Assembly (NCBI GenBank): GCA_026874595.1
Contig: CM049311.1
Span: 22,932,676-22,996,675, forward strand
Reading direction: 5' to 3'
DNA from: Sipunculus nudus
Taxonomy: Eukaryota; Annelida; Sipuncula; Golfingiida; Sipunculidae
DNA length: 64,000 nucleotides
A program made the position numbers and the translations under genes. Position 1 is the stretch's first letter. The number at the start of each line of letters is the position of its first letter. This document shows positions 22,269-34,039 of the stretch, piece after piece. The notes beneath the pieces are model-generated. The model was not told the DNA's origin and searched no databases. It saw only the letters and a list, made by a program, of their open reading frames with translations.

Positions 22269-23464
22269 TAGGACCATACCATAAAGGTCGTATAAATTTT
22301 GTAGACTTAGCCAGCAGATTGAAAACTCAAAGAATAATTTGGATTAAAAGATTGATTCTATGTAATAGTGCTTATGCATGGAAAGCAGTACCAATGTTTT
22401 ATCTTGAGAAAATAGGTGGAGTTGCCAATGTGTCTTCAAACTTTGAATACCATAGAATACCATCTAAGATACCTGGCTTTTATAAACAATGTTTGGAAGA
22501 TTGGTCTCAATTTGTTTCAAAAGATCCAACCATGAAAAATGAGGTAAAACTGCAATCTCTGTGGAAGAATAGGTGGATTAGAATGGATAAAAAGTCAGTG
22601 TATTGCAAACATTTGGACTCGTGTGGAACAAGGTTTGTAAAAGACTTTGTATCAAAAGAAGGAAATGCTAAAATGGTATGACTTGATTAAAAAATATCCA
22701 GATATTAGAACATGAGTCTATCTCAAGTGGAGATCTGTATTAGCTGCAATACCATGTAACTGGCTAAAATAATTGCGAGACGAGAATATCGAATCTAATG
22801 AAGGTATATCAGAGGAGCATATCATAATCACAACTAAGGGTATAACAAATATACAATCTTTATCTTCTAAATATGTTTATGATCTGTTGGTGGAAAAAAA
22901 TTAACTGCACCCACATCATTTGTCAAGTTAAGACATACAATACAGGAAGATAATATCAACTGGGAGAGTTACTTTGGAGCCATCCAAAAAATCTCATTGG
23001 ATATGTACTCGAGGGAATTCTTATTTAAAATACTCCATAACTATCGACCAACCAAAAGTTTACATTACAAATGGAAGTTAGTTGATAGTTACCGATGTAC
23101 GTTTTGCTTCATAGAATTAGAGACCAAGGAACACATTTTTTATGAATGTTTTGTAACACAAAATCTATATTTTAGAATTGTGGATTGGATGAAATCAATT
23201 GGAGTGATAATGCCACCATTAACCTTGAACAAAGTATTGTATGGAATGTTTCCAATTAAGAATAACCTTCTAATAAATCAGGTGTTCCTTACATTTAAAA
23301 TGTGTGTATATCAAAGTAGAAAGGAAATAAAACACAAGCAATTTAATGCCAGATTTTTGAGGAGGTTGAAATATATAGAGAAAATTGAATATATAATAGC
23401 AAAACAGAAAAATAAGATTACTGCACATTTAGAAAAATTGGGTAAAGTAAGGAAGCATTTTTAA
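22163..23464 (+). pseudogene. LINE 1 ORF2 C-terminal region
   Basis: Frames 22163-22681 and 22997-23464 follow the RT. The second carries a C-x2-C-x8-H-x4-C arrangement (CTFCFIELETKEHIFYEC), the zinc-binding C-terminal segment seen in RT proteins of this LINE group. The region between 22681 and 22997 is frame-broken. It ends about 240 bp before the polyadenylation signal. Confidence 0.75.
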
Positions 23465-23726
23465 CATACAATAGCATTGTAGATTTAGTATTAAAAGGCA
23501 AAGCAAGGGGTGGATGGATTCTGCAAAGACCACATATATACTGCATGTACAAATAACAAGGATTGAAAATTTGAAGTATAGTTGGAATAATATCCAGACA
23601 ATGTGCTTTGTATATATTTGTATATATTGTATTTGATGTGATTTTGTACAATTATGTGTGACATGTTTATTGTATGATTTTTCAGCAATAAAATTTATGA
23701 TTTGTAAAAAAAAAAAAAAAAAAAAC

Positions 23727-23843
23727 ATTTTTATCTCGTCTTTATTTTTAAAGAAACGAACATAATTAATATGCGGCACTCTTAAACCCTGAATAAAGTA
23801 TGTTAATCCATTAAAATGTAAATATTTTCTTGCTTATGTTTTA
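23727..23843 (-). repeat. Inverted dispersed repeat, right copy
   Basis: Reverse-complement partner of 17152-17250. It begins immediately after the LINE's A tail with CATTTTTATCTCGTC and ends at GCTTATGTTTTAC. The abutment suggests the LINE inserted at the edge of this repeat or the repeat lies at its target site. Confidence 0.72.
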
Positions 23844-23917
23844 CAATTATGATCCCTCCATACTATGGTTTTTTTCATTCTTTTTTTTCTGTTGAATTAA
23901 AATATTTATTGGATACA

Positions 23918-23921
<4 letters not shown>

Positions 23922-23956
<35 letters not shown>
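23922..23956. repeat. (TA)n microsatellite
   Basis: Pure TA run in the last intron of the receptor gene. Confidence 0.95.
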
Positions 23957-23957
<1 letters not shown>

Positions 23958-24974
23958 TATCTGGTAAACCATGTATACCGGTTTGTTACCAGGGTTGGGA
24001 AGATGAATTAACTAAGATGAGGATCAATGGCCCAGTTTTTTTTTTATTTCATGTGTTTTATTCCATGAGTTAAAAGAAATATAGATTTTCAGTGGGATAC
24101 TGTCTTAATAAGAACAATTATTTGCTTGCATTTATTTTGTGGCGCTGTGGTCACGGGAAGGGATTGATATACATCTGGCAAGTGATGGTATTTACATTTG
24201 CGAACCGGAATGGGACGCGGGGGCATTGAGGTTTTCGATAATCTTTGACTGGTTACTATAGTTGGACGTGTAAAGAATATGTTGATGTGAGGAAGATATG
24301 AAAGATGAATTTTACGTACGTTTTAAGGAAGGAAACTATTCCTTAAGAAAGATAGAAAAATATGCATACCTCGTTAGTTGCAGAAGCGGACCCAAGTGAA
24401 ATCGGAAGCATTTTTTAATCGTATCAGACCAATTTTGAGTCCTGGATACTCCGCCCAATCCTACCCGCACCCCTTTTCCGGAAATGGGGACATTGTATTA
24501 GGTTTTGTCATTTGTCCCCCTGGGTTGAATACCTCCTTCTCATAAAGTGAGAGTTATGTGTTTTTCACGTGTACTGATTGTGTGACGCACTTGGGTCAAA
24601 ACCTGGGTCAACTGTCAGGCCAAACATGCTTAAATCCTTCAATGAAAGCTTGGGTTATTCATTTGCAAAATATAGTCCTTAATTCTGTGTTGCATTGGAT
24701 CGCACAGGCAATCCGGTCTTTGCCGAAGGCGGTTCGGCTGTTTTTGTTGGAAACCTCCATGCAGATCATTAAAAAATGCAAAAATCACTCAAAATGATCT
24801 GTACAATAAAAATTATTTATTTTCATATCGGCCAAGACACTGCGGAACAATAACCCTTAAAATGAGGTAATGCATAGTATGTTACTCAACTTGGTTTTAG
24901 AGGATATTGTGAATAAAGTAGACCGAATCATTTTATAAGTAATAGATATATAATTATTTTAATCTTTTTGCCAG
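23957..24974. other. Intron sequence, nothing recognised
   Basis: No supported exon or repeat. The 3' end supplies the acceptor of the final exon (AATCTTTTTGCCAG). Confidence 0.5.
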
Positions 24975-25159
24975 GGAGCCAAGATGAAAATTTCAGAGCC
25001 GAGGTGCCAGGTATCGATGGTGAATATGAAAGTGTAGGACTCTCCACTATCGACCGCCACTCATATGTCAACGTGGAGGGAAACAACTACGAAACACTGG
25101 ACAAACAGCAGATCAGAACCCCTGAACCGAAGACGTACGCAAAACTCAGGCTAACGTGA
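24975..25159 (+). CDS. Receptor last exon: tyrosine-rich tail with ITAM-like pair
   Basis: The acceptor is CTTTTTGCCAG. The exon begins with two bases of a split codon that match the phase of the exon ending at 16935, and it runs 61 codons to a TGA. The tail has five tyrosines, in GEYESVG, HSYVNVEG, NNYETLD and TYAKLR contexts plus the one upstream. YETL and YAKL are 12 residues apart, which satisfies Y-x-x-L/I-x(6-12)-Y-x-x-L/I, and YVNV fits a Y-x-N SH2-binding site of Grb2 type. This suggests phosphotyrosine signalling through SH2-domain proteins. That is inference from short motifs; the receptor family itself is not recognised. Confidence 0.75.
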
Positions 25160-25431
25160 GTGTTCACTCGATGAAACTTGTTTCAAAACAGCTGTTAGGA
25201 ACTGTGTTTTGAAAGTGCAACCAGCCTCTATTATATCCAATTTTTCATACACTCATCATTACCATGTTTGTCTGTAAAATTTTGAATTTTTTTTTTGTAA
25301 ATTAAAACTTTGTATATCTGTCTAATATGTTGAAATCTGAATTTATAAATGTTAATATGAACAGATTTGGTTTATAAAGACAGTAGAAAGTATTCTTTTA
25401 TTCAAGTTCAATGACACGTACTTCACATCCT

Positions 25432-25437
25432 AATAAA
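25432..25437 (+). promoter_or_regulatory. Candidate polyadenylation signal of the receptor gene
   Basis: AATAAA about 270 bp after the stop codon, in AT-rich 3' sequence. It is the first clear match after the last exon. Confidence 0.45.
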
Positions 25438-27270
25438 ACTTTGACAATATCAACGTATAATGTATTAGATATTAGTTTATGGTCCGGTTTTTGGGATAGA
25501 ACGCATAGAAATTATGTTTTTCATGCGATAATAATCTCCTGTACACGAGATAACTGCCGCTAAAGCACGCTTTTGTATATCATGCTGGATGAAATCATCA
25601 TACCGGAAAATTTTAGGTTGGTTATACATCTCCTCTTTGTGTGAGGATATATCAACATATATGTCGTTTAATGTCCTTTAAGGGTATTCTTAATTTGTAT
25701 GTATGTGTATACTTTATGCCAGAAGCGTTGGGATAAACTTTCAAGCGGGTTTTTTTTTCTGATTTGACCCTCAATGGAACATCTTTAGATCGAATATTTA
25801 AAACAATCCTAACAGTGACTCTAGTTAACACGGTTGTTTCACTGTATGACACTGTGTATCAAGCTCTCTGAATATGCAAACAGATAAAACGACAATTGTC
25901 TAATGTAATGTTGGTAAAACTGTTTAAAGAATATCAGGTGTAGCTTTGAATGGTGTGTCAGTCTATAGTTATCGCCTCCGCAGCTAAAAACTATATGGTA
26001 AAAGAAAAAGAAAATCTTTGTCCGATGTGAGCCACCTTGAGACGCCCTTTTATATAAACAGTTCGACAAGGCTTTTATATAACTTTTATCTAAATTTTAC
26101 CTATTCAGGAAAGCAACCTGTCAGTGTTTGTGCTCTTTATACATTTATGTCTAATAAAACTAAATTTATTTTAAATGTTTCCATGATCTCACCTGTCACC
26201 ATAAGAGGAACAATGATTAAAATGTACTACAAAAGCACACCTTATCTCCAACTGAAAACATTTTATTAAATGTATTAATATTATGATATCTTTTGTGCTA
26301 TGATGTGATACCAATAGCATTCCTAATTAAAGCACATTAATGCTCAAAATCCAAAAGCAGATGCCTTACTAAATATCCTGAAAGATTTTAATAATTATGA
26401 ATTTGAACTCTGTATTGTATTATATAAGGAATAATGTTCTTTATCATTACTGGCAGTTTTCTGGGGTTTTTTTTCTGATCAGTGTAAATTGAGTGAAACA
26501 AATGAAAAATAATAAATTCATTTAATAAATGCTGTTAATTTGTTTTGTTTTATTTAAAGTACAAGGCAGGCTTACCTGCGTGTGCACGTGGAGACGGCAT
26601 GAGTGGTACCCGGCACATTTAACATTACATATTTTTTGTGAACAGAGAAAGCCATACTCCTGCATGTATAACTTCTTTACCTGCTCTTAAGAAAACGTTT
26701 CAAAGACAGCGAAATGTGATGAAATGTTAACTAGACCTATAATATTAAGCTTTTTATGCCTCAATGATAAGATTATAATTAATATTATTTACAAACACAC
26801 GTTATGTGTGCTAACAAATGTGTGCAAGAGATCCTATCTTACTTGTTAGTTATTGTATTTGGAGATAACGCAGCTGATTTCTTTTTGTTTAAGGTCCGCG
26901 AATTTTACTTATATCCCCACCTAAAGTATTATGGACTACATCTTCTACTAACTGTAATAATTAAATATCGTAGTGGTTAACTGGCACATATCCATGCTCC
27001 AGTGAAATCATATTTTAATTTGCACGCAACACTGTTGTTATATTTTAGAATATATAGCATGTCACTTATTTGCTATATCTGATTTACATCCATAAAGCCT
27101 TGGGGGAAATTCTTCTAAGAAGGTGTTGAGAGTACGAAACATGTAGGTCCGCAGGTGTGTTCGTGTGTTGGATTTTCTTGGTCATTTTTCTGTGTAGTTT
27201 TTACCTGCATATAATATGAAATCAACATACATTTCTATTTTTTTTATATTAAATTTTCCATAATTAAATG
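25438..27270. other. Non-coding stretch downstream of the receptor gene
   Basis: AT-rich with no supported frame. At 25823-25846 the sequence ends in GTTTCACTGTA, another possible pogo/mariner-type right terminus without a visible partner. Confidence 0.5.
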
Positions 27271-27545
27271 AAACCAACGCTATTAATTATCAATGTATAT
27301 TAATTATGTAATCATATCTTTATATGACAGTATAGCTTTCATTATTAAATCATAATGTAGCTCTCATTATTAAATCATAATGTATCCATAATTAATAATA
27401 AGAGTAACAATGAAACCAAGGCTATTATTTAAAAATGTATATTAATTATGTAATTATGTCTTTATATGACATCGTAGCTCTCATTATTAAATCATAATGT
27501 AGCCCTCAATATTAAATCATAATGTATCCAAAATAAGAGTTAACA
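27271..27545 (+). repeat. 142-bp direct tandem duplication
   Basis: Two adjacent copies start at AAACCAACGC (27271) and AAACCAAGGC (27413). Each contains TGTATATTAATTATGTAAT, CTTTATATGACA and two CATTATTAAATCATAATG-like blocks, which are themselves a smaller internal repeat of about 29 bp. Confidence 0.85.
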
Positions 27546-28059
27546 AAAATTTTCCAAAACATGGGAGTGAAAATAATTGACCCTTTTTTATCGATATATG
27601 TCTGTATAGATAATTTTTAGCTTTCCTCTCAAATCGCATTATCCTAGGGAAAAATCATTTTCTTCGATTCCGTCCCCGATGTAAAGGGAATATGACTGTG
27701 GAAGTTTATACACATATTTCATGGTCACAAAAAGGAAATGTCATTCTAATACTGCGAGCATTCAATGGGCCTCAAAAATCGACAAAGAAAAACTTGCCAC
27801 ACATTAAGGCTTGCAATGGAATAAAAAATGTTTCTCTCCGTGTACCCATGTCATAAGCATATAGTATATCGGGCAGACACGAAAGACACTCATTGACTAA
27901 ACTGTGAATCACTGCCAGACGTTTATTATATTAAGTATTTGCAATTATTTAATTTAGGGAAATTAAGAGAAAAAGGCTAATAGCAGTTCCTGTGGTCTAG
28001 GGTAGAGCACAGGGCTCAAAGCCGAACAGAGATTTTTAACGATCGGCCACCACCGGTGA
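27546..28059. other. Non-coding, with weak tRNA-like box A
   Basis: Mostly featureless. At 27991-28020, TGTGGTCTAGGGTAGAGCA resembles a tRNA-type box A, but no good box B follows, so a SINE head is only possible. Confidence 0.35.
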
Positions 28060-28215
28060 GCGATCGGCAGGTCTAATGGGAAAATCATACCTAACATTCG
28101 AGTTTACTCACTCCTGCGCCTTTCGGTGAGTCCTAGTTGAAATAGGAACGATTGGCTTAATGGGAAAATTATACTTTAGAGTTGTGTTTCACTTACTGCG
28201 CCTTTCGGTTATACC
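28060..28215 (+). repeat. Direct duplication of about 75-80 bp
   Basis: CTAATGGGAAAATCATAC and TTAATGGGAAAATTATAC each lead to CTGCGCCTTTCGGT, giving two diverged tandem copies. Confidence 0.65.
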
Positions 28216-29136
28216 TCTAGGGAACATACACAGGACCCGCTGATGCGGTACACAGAGAATGATTTGGGGGGGGGGGGCAGAATATAATCGTGAGTCCGCT
28301 CTTATCTAGACCGAAATCGGAACGGAATATTGCACATGCACACGTACGTAGTTAAGCTAGCGTCAATATAAAACAAAACAAAAATGTATGAAGACCGGAC
28401 CGCATGAACGGGAGCACAATGTATCGATCGCTAGTGCCTCATACATGGTGGTATTCATTCTTTTTAACCAGGGTCGGCGGAAGCGGGAGGTAGGACAGAC
28501 TAGAGTCTTACCAAAATATTGCGAAACAAGGGTCCAGTTTCAGTCAGGTAGTTTAACTCTTAAAGGGCGACCAATTTCCACGAATTGATCTCCCGATGCG
28601 CTATGAAGAGGAAAGATATCGAAGGCTACGAATTCCGCGCGATTCGGCCCTGATGACATGACAATGATTAAGCCGCTAAAAATTCCGACGATTCTACTTA
28701 GAATCAGACATGAATCATTACGTAGCTAATACGATTCCATCACGATAAATCTGCAGTTAGTATTGTAAGAGCTACTTGTTACTAAGAATTACAAGGAACA
28801 AGACCTTCTGCTACCAACAACAAAGGCATTCGAAGCGATATATACCGAACACATATGACTAGCTACGCATCAGTAAGCATTCTTGCGATACACTAGAACT
28901 AAGCTACTACGCTGCATAACACTTTAGGCAAGGCTTTATGTTGGGGCGAACTATTTAAATGAGCAGTGAAAGAGGTTTGCATCACTCAGAGTAAAACTTT
29001 TGTATTCTTCACGTTATTTCACCTGCAAAATATGGACGAGCTTATACAAGCGCGTATTAACTGATCTTTGGATATTAACACACTGCACAAATGAGTTTGC
29101 ACGCTGGACATAAGGCATTCACATTTTGCCATTTAT
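28216..29136. other. Non-coding stretch with a poly-G run
   Basis: A run of about ten G near 28266-28277 and otherwise mixed sequence. No frame is supported. Confidence 0.5.
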
Positions 29137-29429
29137 CAGGGGTGGATACAGGAATTCAGAATAGGCGGGCTCACATTGCGAGGCCGCGAAGCGCCGAGAG
29201 GGCAAGGGATTCGGAGGGGGTACCCGTGCTCCCAGGTGTAGAATTTTTGTTTTTGAAAATTTAGGTTGTAATCATGCAATCTGGGGTAGCATTATGAAGC
29301 AAGGCATACGTTGTAACTGTTCTATACACTTGGTCTTTAATTTTAATTATGTGTACTAAGAGTTTTTTCCCAGAATTGTTTGGTGAGGTCGACAATGGGG
29401 GTGGGGGCGCCCCCTTAAATCCGCTCCTG
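29137..29429. mobile_element. MITE with CAGGGG-type terminal repeats
   Basis: The left end CAGGGGTGGATACAGG matches the reverse complement of the right end (AAATCCGCTCCTG) as a diverged terminal inverted repeat of about 16 bp. The flanks CATTTAT and CATTATA are similar but not identical, so the target duplication is uncertain. CAGGGGCGGATCCAGG-like ends recur in small elements of many animals. Length is 293 bp with no coding frame. Confidence 0.55.
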
Positions 29430-30816
29430 CATTATAGTAGAATATGAAAATATCATATACTGAGCGTATCTTCTGTAATAAGCGTGCGAGTGTCGCATAA
29501 TGAATGTGTGAATGCCCGATGAGCTCATGTAATGTTTTAACACTGTATTTTTTTTATCTATTTTCAAGTTTCTATACCAATACAGATCTATATAACATGT
29601 TCCTGTCCTCACTTTGAGCAGTGTGTGGGTGGAAACATGTGAGCATTGTAGAACTATATGGGTACGGCTGTGTTTGTGCATTTTACATATATCAAATTGT
29701 GTGAAAACACAACCTATTTTTAACTGTATTTCATTTTTCTAATTTTCATACCATGACATACAACGCTCATATGCTTCCACATTTACAAATTTTATGGAAT
29801 ATTTAGATGCAGGCATATAAGACATTGTAATACATGTACCGAGTGTGCGAGTGAATGTCTAGAATTGTGTGAATGATATCCCTCCTGTGGTATACATACT
29901 ACTTCTTTCGTGGGTCTCTATTCAGAGCCTGTGACTTCCTCTCCAGATGGGCAGGGTTATTCCATACACCCCTGTGGTGTAACATCGTCCAGAAAAAATT
30001 GTCCTTGGCCTCTCTCAGCTGACTGTTTCTGTCATGTGGCAATCTGCGCCCTTGTGGCCACTAGCCCTGCTGATTAATGCGGTCAGTGATGCAGGGAGAA
30101 CAAAGACAATGTGGACATTCAGCTGAACCGGGCCTGTGCTGTAGGATTACTGGCTCATCTGGCTGGTCATTACTTTCAGGGCCCTGTGGGACCATTGGCT
30201 TATCTTAGGGGTCATTACATTCAGGTGAATGTGAATCCCCATCACCCTTTGCAAATGTGGTTTGTTGTTGTTTACACAACTCCTGCCGCTCCTCTACAGT
30301 AGCCAGTTTGACATCCCAACCACTATGTCCAAACAGAGCATTGATGGTATCTTGTTGCTCATTTGTCACCCGCAATGCCATTATTTTTATTCCTTCTTCC
30401 ATGATAATACCTCTTATGCTGGTAATCTCTAGAAACAAGTCGAGTGTGTCTCTGATCAAATTGAGAATGTAGACCCTGCCAAACTACGCTGTATCAGCAC
30501 TGACCAAACTTGATATTACCCTTACCTACAGCAGGGTCAGTGTGTGTCACCTACCCTCAACATGGTTAATATCCTGTATCAGTCTTACTAAGTGCAGGGC
30601 CAAAATGTCCATTATCTATCATTATGGTCATGCCTGGTCCCCTTGCATCTCCTCTAGTATCATTAAACAGCATACCAGTGTTAATGGGTATTAATAAAGA
30701 TATTGAAAAATATATATAAGGTGCAAGTAGTTCCAATGGAAGTCAGTAAAACACATACACCACTCAGTCACTTGTTTGACGCGGATACAGCTAGACAGAA
30801 ATTTTAGCTAAACTTT
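29430..30816. other. Non-coding or unresolved stretch
   Basis: A minus-strand frame at 30205-30459 encodes about 84 residues (with INALFGHSGWDVKLATVEE and a Gln-rich stretch) and ends near the transposase relic. It may be a fragment of the same element or chance. Nothing else is supported. Confidence 0.35.
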
Positions 30817-32450
30817 ACTACTTGAATATGGCAGCAGAGAGAATGCGAAGGCACAGATCCCACCATGGGGGACAACCAAAATTCCAGCTTAAGTGTCCAG
30901 GAGACAGTTCTAGAAAGGAAAACCTACTTAACAAATTAAGAATAATGAAGAAAGAGTTGCCAGACAAATCTGTGACAAACCCAGACACACTGGAGCTAGC
31001 ACTTGATTTCTCGCTGGAGCACAACAACAAAATTCAGTCAGATAGGCAGGGTGAAAGCAGTGAAAAAAGTGCCCTTATCATATGTACCTGTTTCAGCCAG
31101 CAGTATCAACCAGCCTATGTTTGCCACCAGAAAAGGCGCTATCCATAAACTGGTGAATCAGATTGGTGCACATAAATGTTCTTGTAAAGAAGACTTAGTT
31201 TAGAATGATTATTCTACACTGGGCCAGACGGCATTTATCAAATTTGCCTGTAGTGCCAAGCACCAGATTTCCTAGGGAGCATCACCATATTTACCTAATG
31301 GCACCAGTCTTGTCAACATGAGAATCGCCTATGGTTATATGAAAAGTGGGATGCTACCTTCACATTATGAACGTTTTGCTGAAGCTGCAGATTTTGGACA
31401 GATAGGACATACCCTTTTGACAGAGATGGTTGCCACCTTTAATGACTGCGTTTACGAGGAGGCCCAGGATTCTTGCTATACATCTCTTTGAGGAGATAGG
31501 GAGTTATGAGGACCTCACAGAGGGTATAACAACCATAATTGATGCTCGTCACGGGGGTAGGGAAAATGCGAAAGACACTGATGTGGTTTGCATTGGCTAT
31601 CAATCTCATAAAGTTTTGAGAAATGAACATGTAACAAAATCAAATGAGACAACTACCCAAAAACATGAGAGAATTGGCACAGAGCGACTATATAAATATT
31701 TTTATGCAGAAAATATAGAGATTGGTGTACATGCCCATGACAACAGTGCAACAATAAATAAATTTATAAGAGAAGAAAGGAGGTTCACAATAAACCAGAA
31801 TGGCACCTGGGATGGTGCCTGCTCAGTGAAGAAGGCCATGACAAATCTGGCCAGGGGGCAAACTACAAGCACGGTCTGACATGGCACTGGCAGCTCAGTG
31901 ATAAAGCAGGGTCAGTAAGGATACATTTTCATTGGGCCATGAGGAACTGCCAGAATGATTCTGATTAGTTGCGGAATCAATTTGATAATATTGTGAATCA
32001 TTTTCAAAATGACCATGCTAGATGCAAAAAATCTTCACGGTGCAAACCTGAACCTACTTATGAACCATTCAAAATTATCCTCACATATTTGAAAGCACTT
32101 AAGCTGATGTCAAAAGTTATAAAACAATCTGCTGTATACAGAAATGCTTCATCCTAAGCATTGGCACTAGATACTTATTATGGTGAAAGTTTTAACGTTT
32201 TAAATATATTCCATGGTAAACAGATAATTTTTTAAACACTCAGTATGAGATGCGTACTAACCTGGCTATTTGTCACTGGAATGAGAATGTTGACAGGCCG
32301 TGTACCAGCAGGTGGAACCCTGAGCAAGCAGAGGCTCCCTGGAGGTCAGCAGGAAAAAAGAATCTCACGCCTGCTACTTATACTTATAGAAATAACATAT
32401 GGACACTTTGGATCTCTAGATTCTCATAGCATCAGGCACTTTCCCAAAAT
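30817..32450 (+). pseudogene. Kolobok-like DDE transposase relic
   Basis: Broken frames on the + strand give, in order: a basic N-terminal stretch (RMRRHRSHHGG); LPNGTSLVNMRIAYGYMKSG with MLPSHYERF; IDARHGGRENAKDTDVV (first acidic residue in a D-x-R-H setting); HERIGTERLYKY; VHAHDNSATINKFIREER (second acidic residue); WDGACSVKKAM; VHWAMRNC; then HWNENVDRPCTSRW. The order of blocks resembles Kolobok-type transposases of invertebrates and fish. Several stops and frameshifts make it non-functional. The assignment is by block pattern only, and terminal repeats were not found. Confidence 0.55.
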
Positions 32451-33145
32451 TATATTTTCACAGTGCGAAATAGGACATAGACTGTTATATTTCTAGTATT
32501 TCACCTGATGTTCTTAGTGATTGTTATACATGTATTCCATTTATATATGAAGTTGGACAAAGCTGCACTTCAAAATATTTGATAAGTAACATTTTATTAT
32601 AATCATATGAATAAACTGAGATGAGTGAGAATGTGGACCCATAACAACAGCCATGGGAATTTTTTTAAAAACAAAGAGGGTGACTCAGGGCTTGCTCCTG
32701 ATTGGCCACTCATACTGCTTTGCAGCCCCAACCCGGCAAATTTGAACGGGCACTGGCTTGAGCAGATATATTTAATTGTATTGCATAAACGACACAAGCT
32801 ATGTCAAAACAGATAATGTTATCAAGTCCTTTGTAGTATAAGGAATATGTCTGCCAAAATCAAGCTCAGATAACATCTTCCTTCACAGCTAATATTCAGA
32901 ATACAGTCGGAACCCAAGTTAACAGTTGCATATATTATGTTAAACTCCTTGTTGACCAGTAACGCCCCCCTGGTATTTATAGTGGAACCCGGTCTTTACG
33001 AGGACACGATATTGACTGCACACCTAACGCCTGAGGACTATTTGTTCTTGTGAGGACTTACACACGGGTCCTCGCAAACAAGGAGCTGTTAAAGCATTAT
33101 GAAAGCATAAACAAAGCTGGAAAACTATGCTGGGGAAATTTCTTT
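32451..33145. other. Non-coding stretch
   Basis: No supported frame. At 32904 and 32979, ACAGTCGGAACCC and AGTGGAACCC look like left ends of Tigger/pogo-type elements, without matching right ends. Confidence 0.45.
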
Positions 33146-33860
33146 CAAGTGCTATCGCGCACATCTAACACCGGGATGTAACACTGTTCGCCACACTGTG
33201 TTTACTGTACCATCATTCCTGTATTCACGGAGTTTCTATAATCCTCAATCTTCGCTGTATATACACGTTTCACAGTTCACGCACCGCGCACCGGCTAATC
33301 CTTCTGAGCGTTGAATCAGTCTCTCACAGCTGATGCTCCTGGAATAATCCAGACTTGGGTATCAGAATAAGCTTAAAGAATAAAGACCACGTTTTGTTCC
33401 GGGACTGCACACAACAAGTATCAACCCGCCAGATTACCAGTCCGTCGGCAAAATGCGTTACTTGCTCTGAAGTCCTTTAAAGAGAAATCACTTACGGCTT
33501 TCTCAGACATGTAGACATCACATCTCAGCTGTCTCCACTGTAACACATGCAGTCCTGTCCCCGGACTGCTGCAGATATCGCCAGGCTATACCGTACCGGT
33601 AAGCTGAGCAGGCACTTTTCCAGAAATGGCTCCTTATATATGCTTGCTGACGTCACAACTCCTGATTGTCTCCGGGCCAATCATTACTCGAAATTACGCC
33701 GACCGTCAATCACAGCGGGAATAGTTATGAGGAGACGCCTCTAGTAACATACCCTGAGAAAATCTAACTTACACAGGTGCACTTCCTCTGAAACCTACAT
33801 AAAACACTCGTTACTATATGTCACCAGAGGACTGTGACTTTGTATATTAAGGTATAGGTA
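33146..33860 (-). repeat. LTR-like promoter module A (minus)
   Basis: Read on the minus strand it has a CCAAT-type box (ATTGG, 33677-33682 on +), a full CRE TGACGTCA (33648-33655) and a TATATAAG box (33633-33640), with seven bases between CRE and TATA. It runs on through TCTGAGAAAGCC to a segment (33146-33365) repeated at 41835-42055. A diverged inverted copy lies at 34040-34890. This layout suits an LTR or a mobile promoter. I see no TG...CA ends or coding region that would settle it. Confidence 0.6.
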
Positions 33861-34039
33861 GTATGACCAGTTTTTTTTATTTTATAGTGTATCATGTTTA
33901 GCCATTAGCGTGATAAACCCAGTTAGGAAGAACACCAGTTTCGTTTGATGTCAATTTCAAAGCAGTTTAGTATTCAGTAGGTGCCTACTCCATCATTTGA
34001 TGTTCTTTTCTATGTAGCACAAATTTGTTGGGACCGATC

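Larger units (their letters stand above)
18720..23726 (+). mobile_element. L1/Tx1-like LINE, decayed
   Basis: A non-LTR retrotransposon in the sense orientation within the receptor's last intron. It has a coiled-coil ORF1 start, then an apurinic-type endonuclease, reverse transcriptase and C-terminal Cys-His segment. It ends with AATAAA (23687-23692) and a tail of about 19 A (23707-23725). The 5' boundary is approximate; a change in character near 18720 suggests the leader begins there. Stops and frameshifts occur throughout, so it is not active. The domain order and FADD-type catalytic motif point to the L1/Tx1 group. Confidence 0.85.

Noticed and set aside
24558-24797. A + strand frame of 79 codons before the last receptor exon
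   Set aside because: No splice borders in matching phase, and the exons at 16849-16935 and 24975-25159 join without it.
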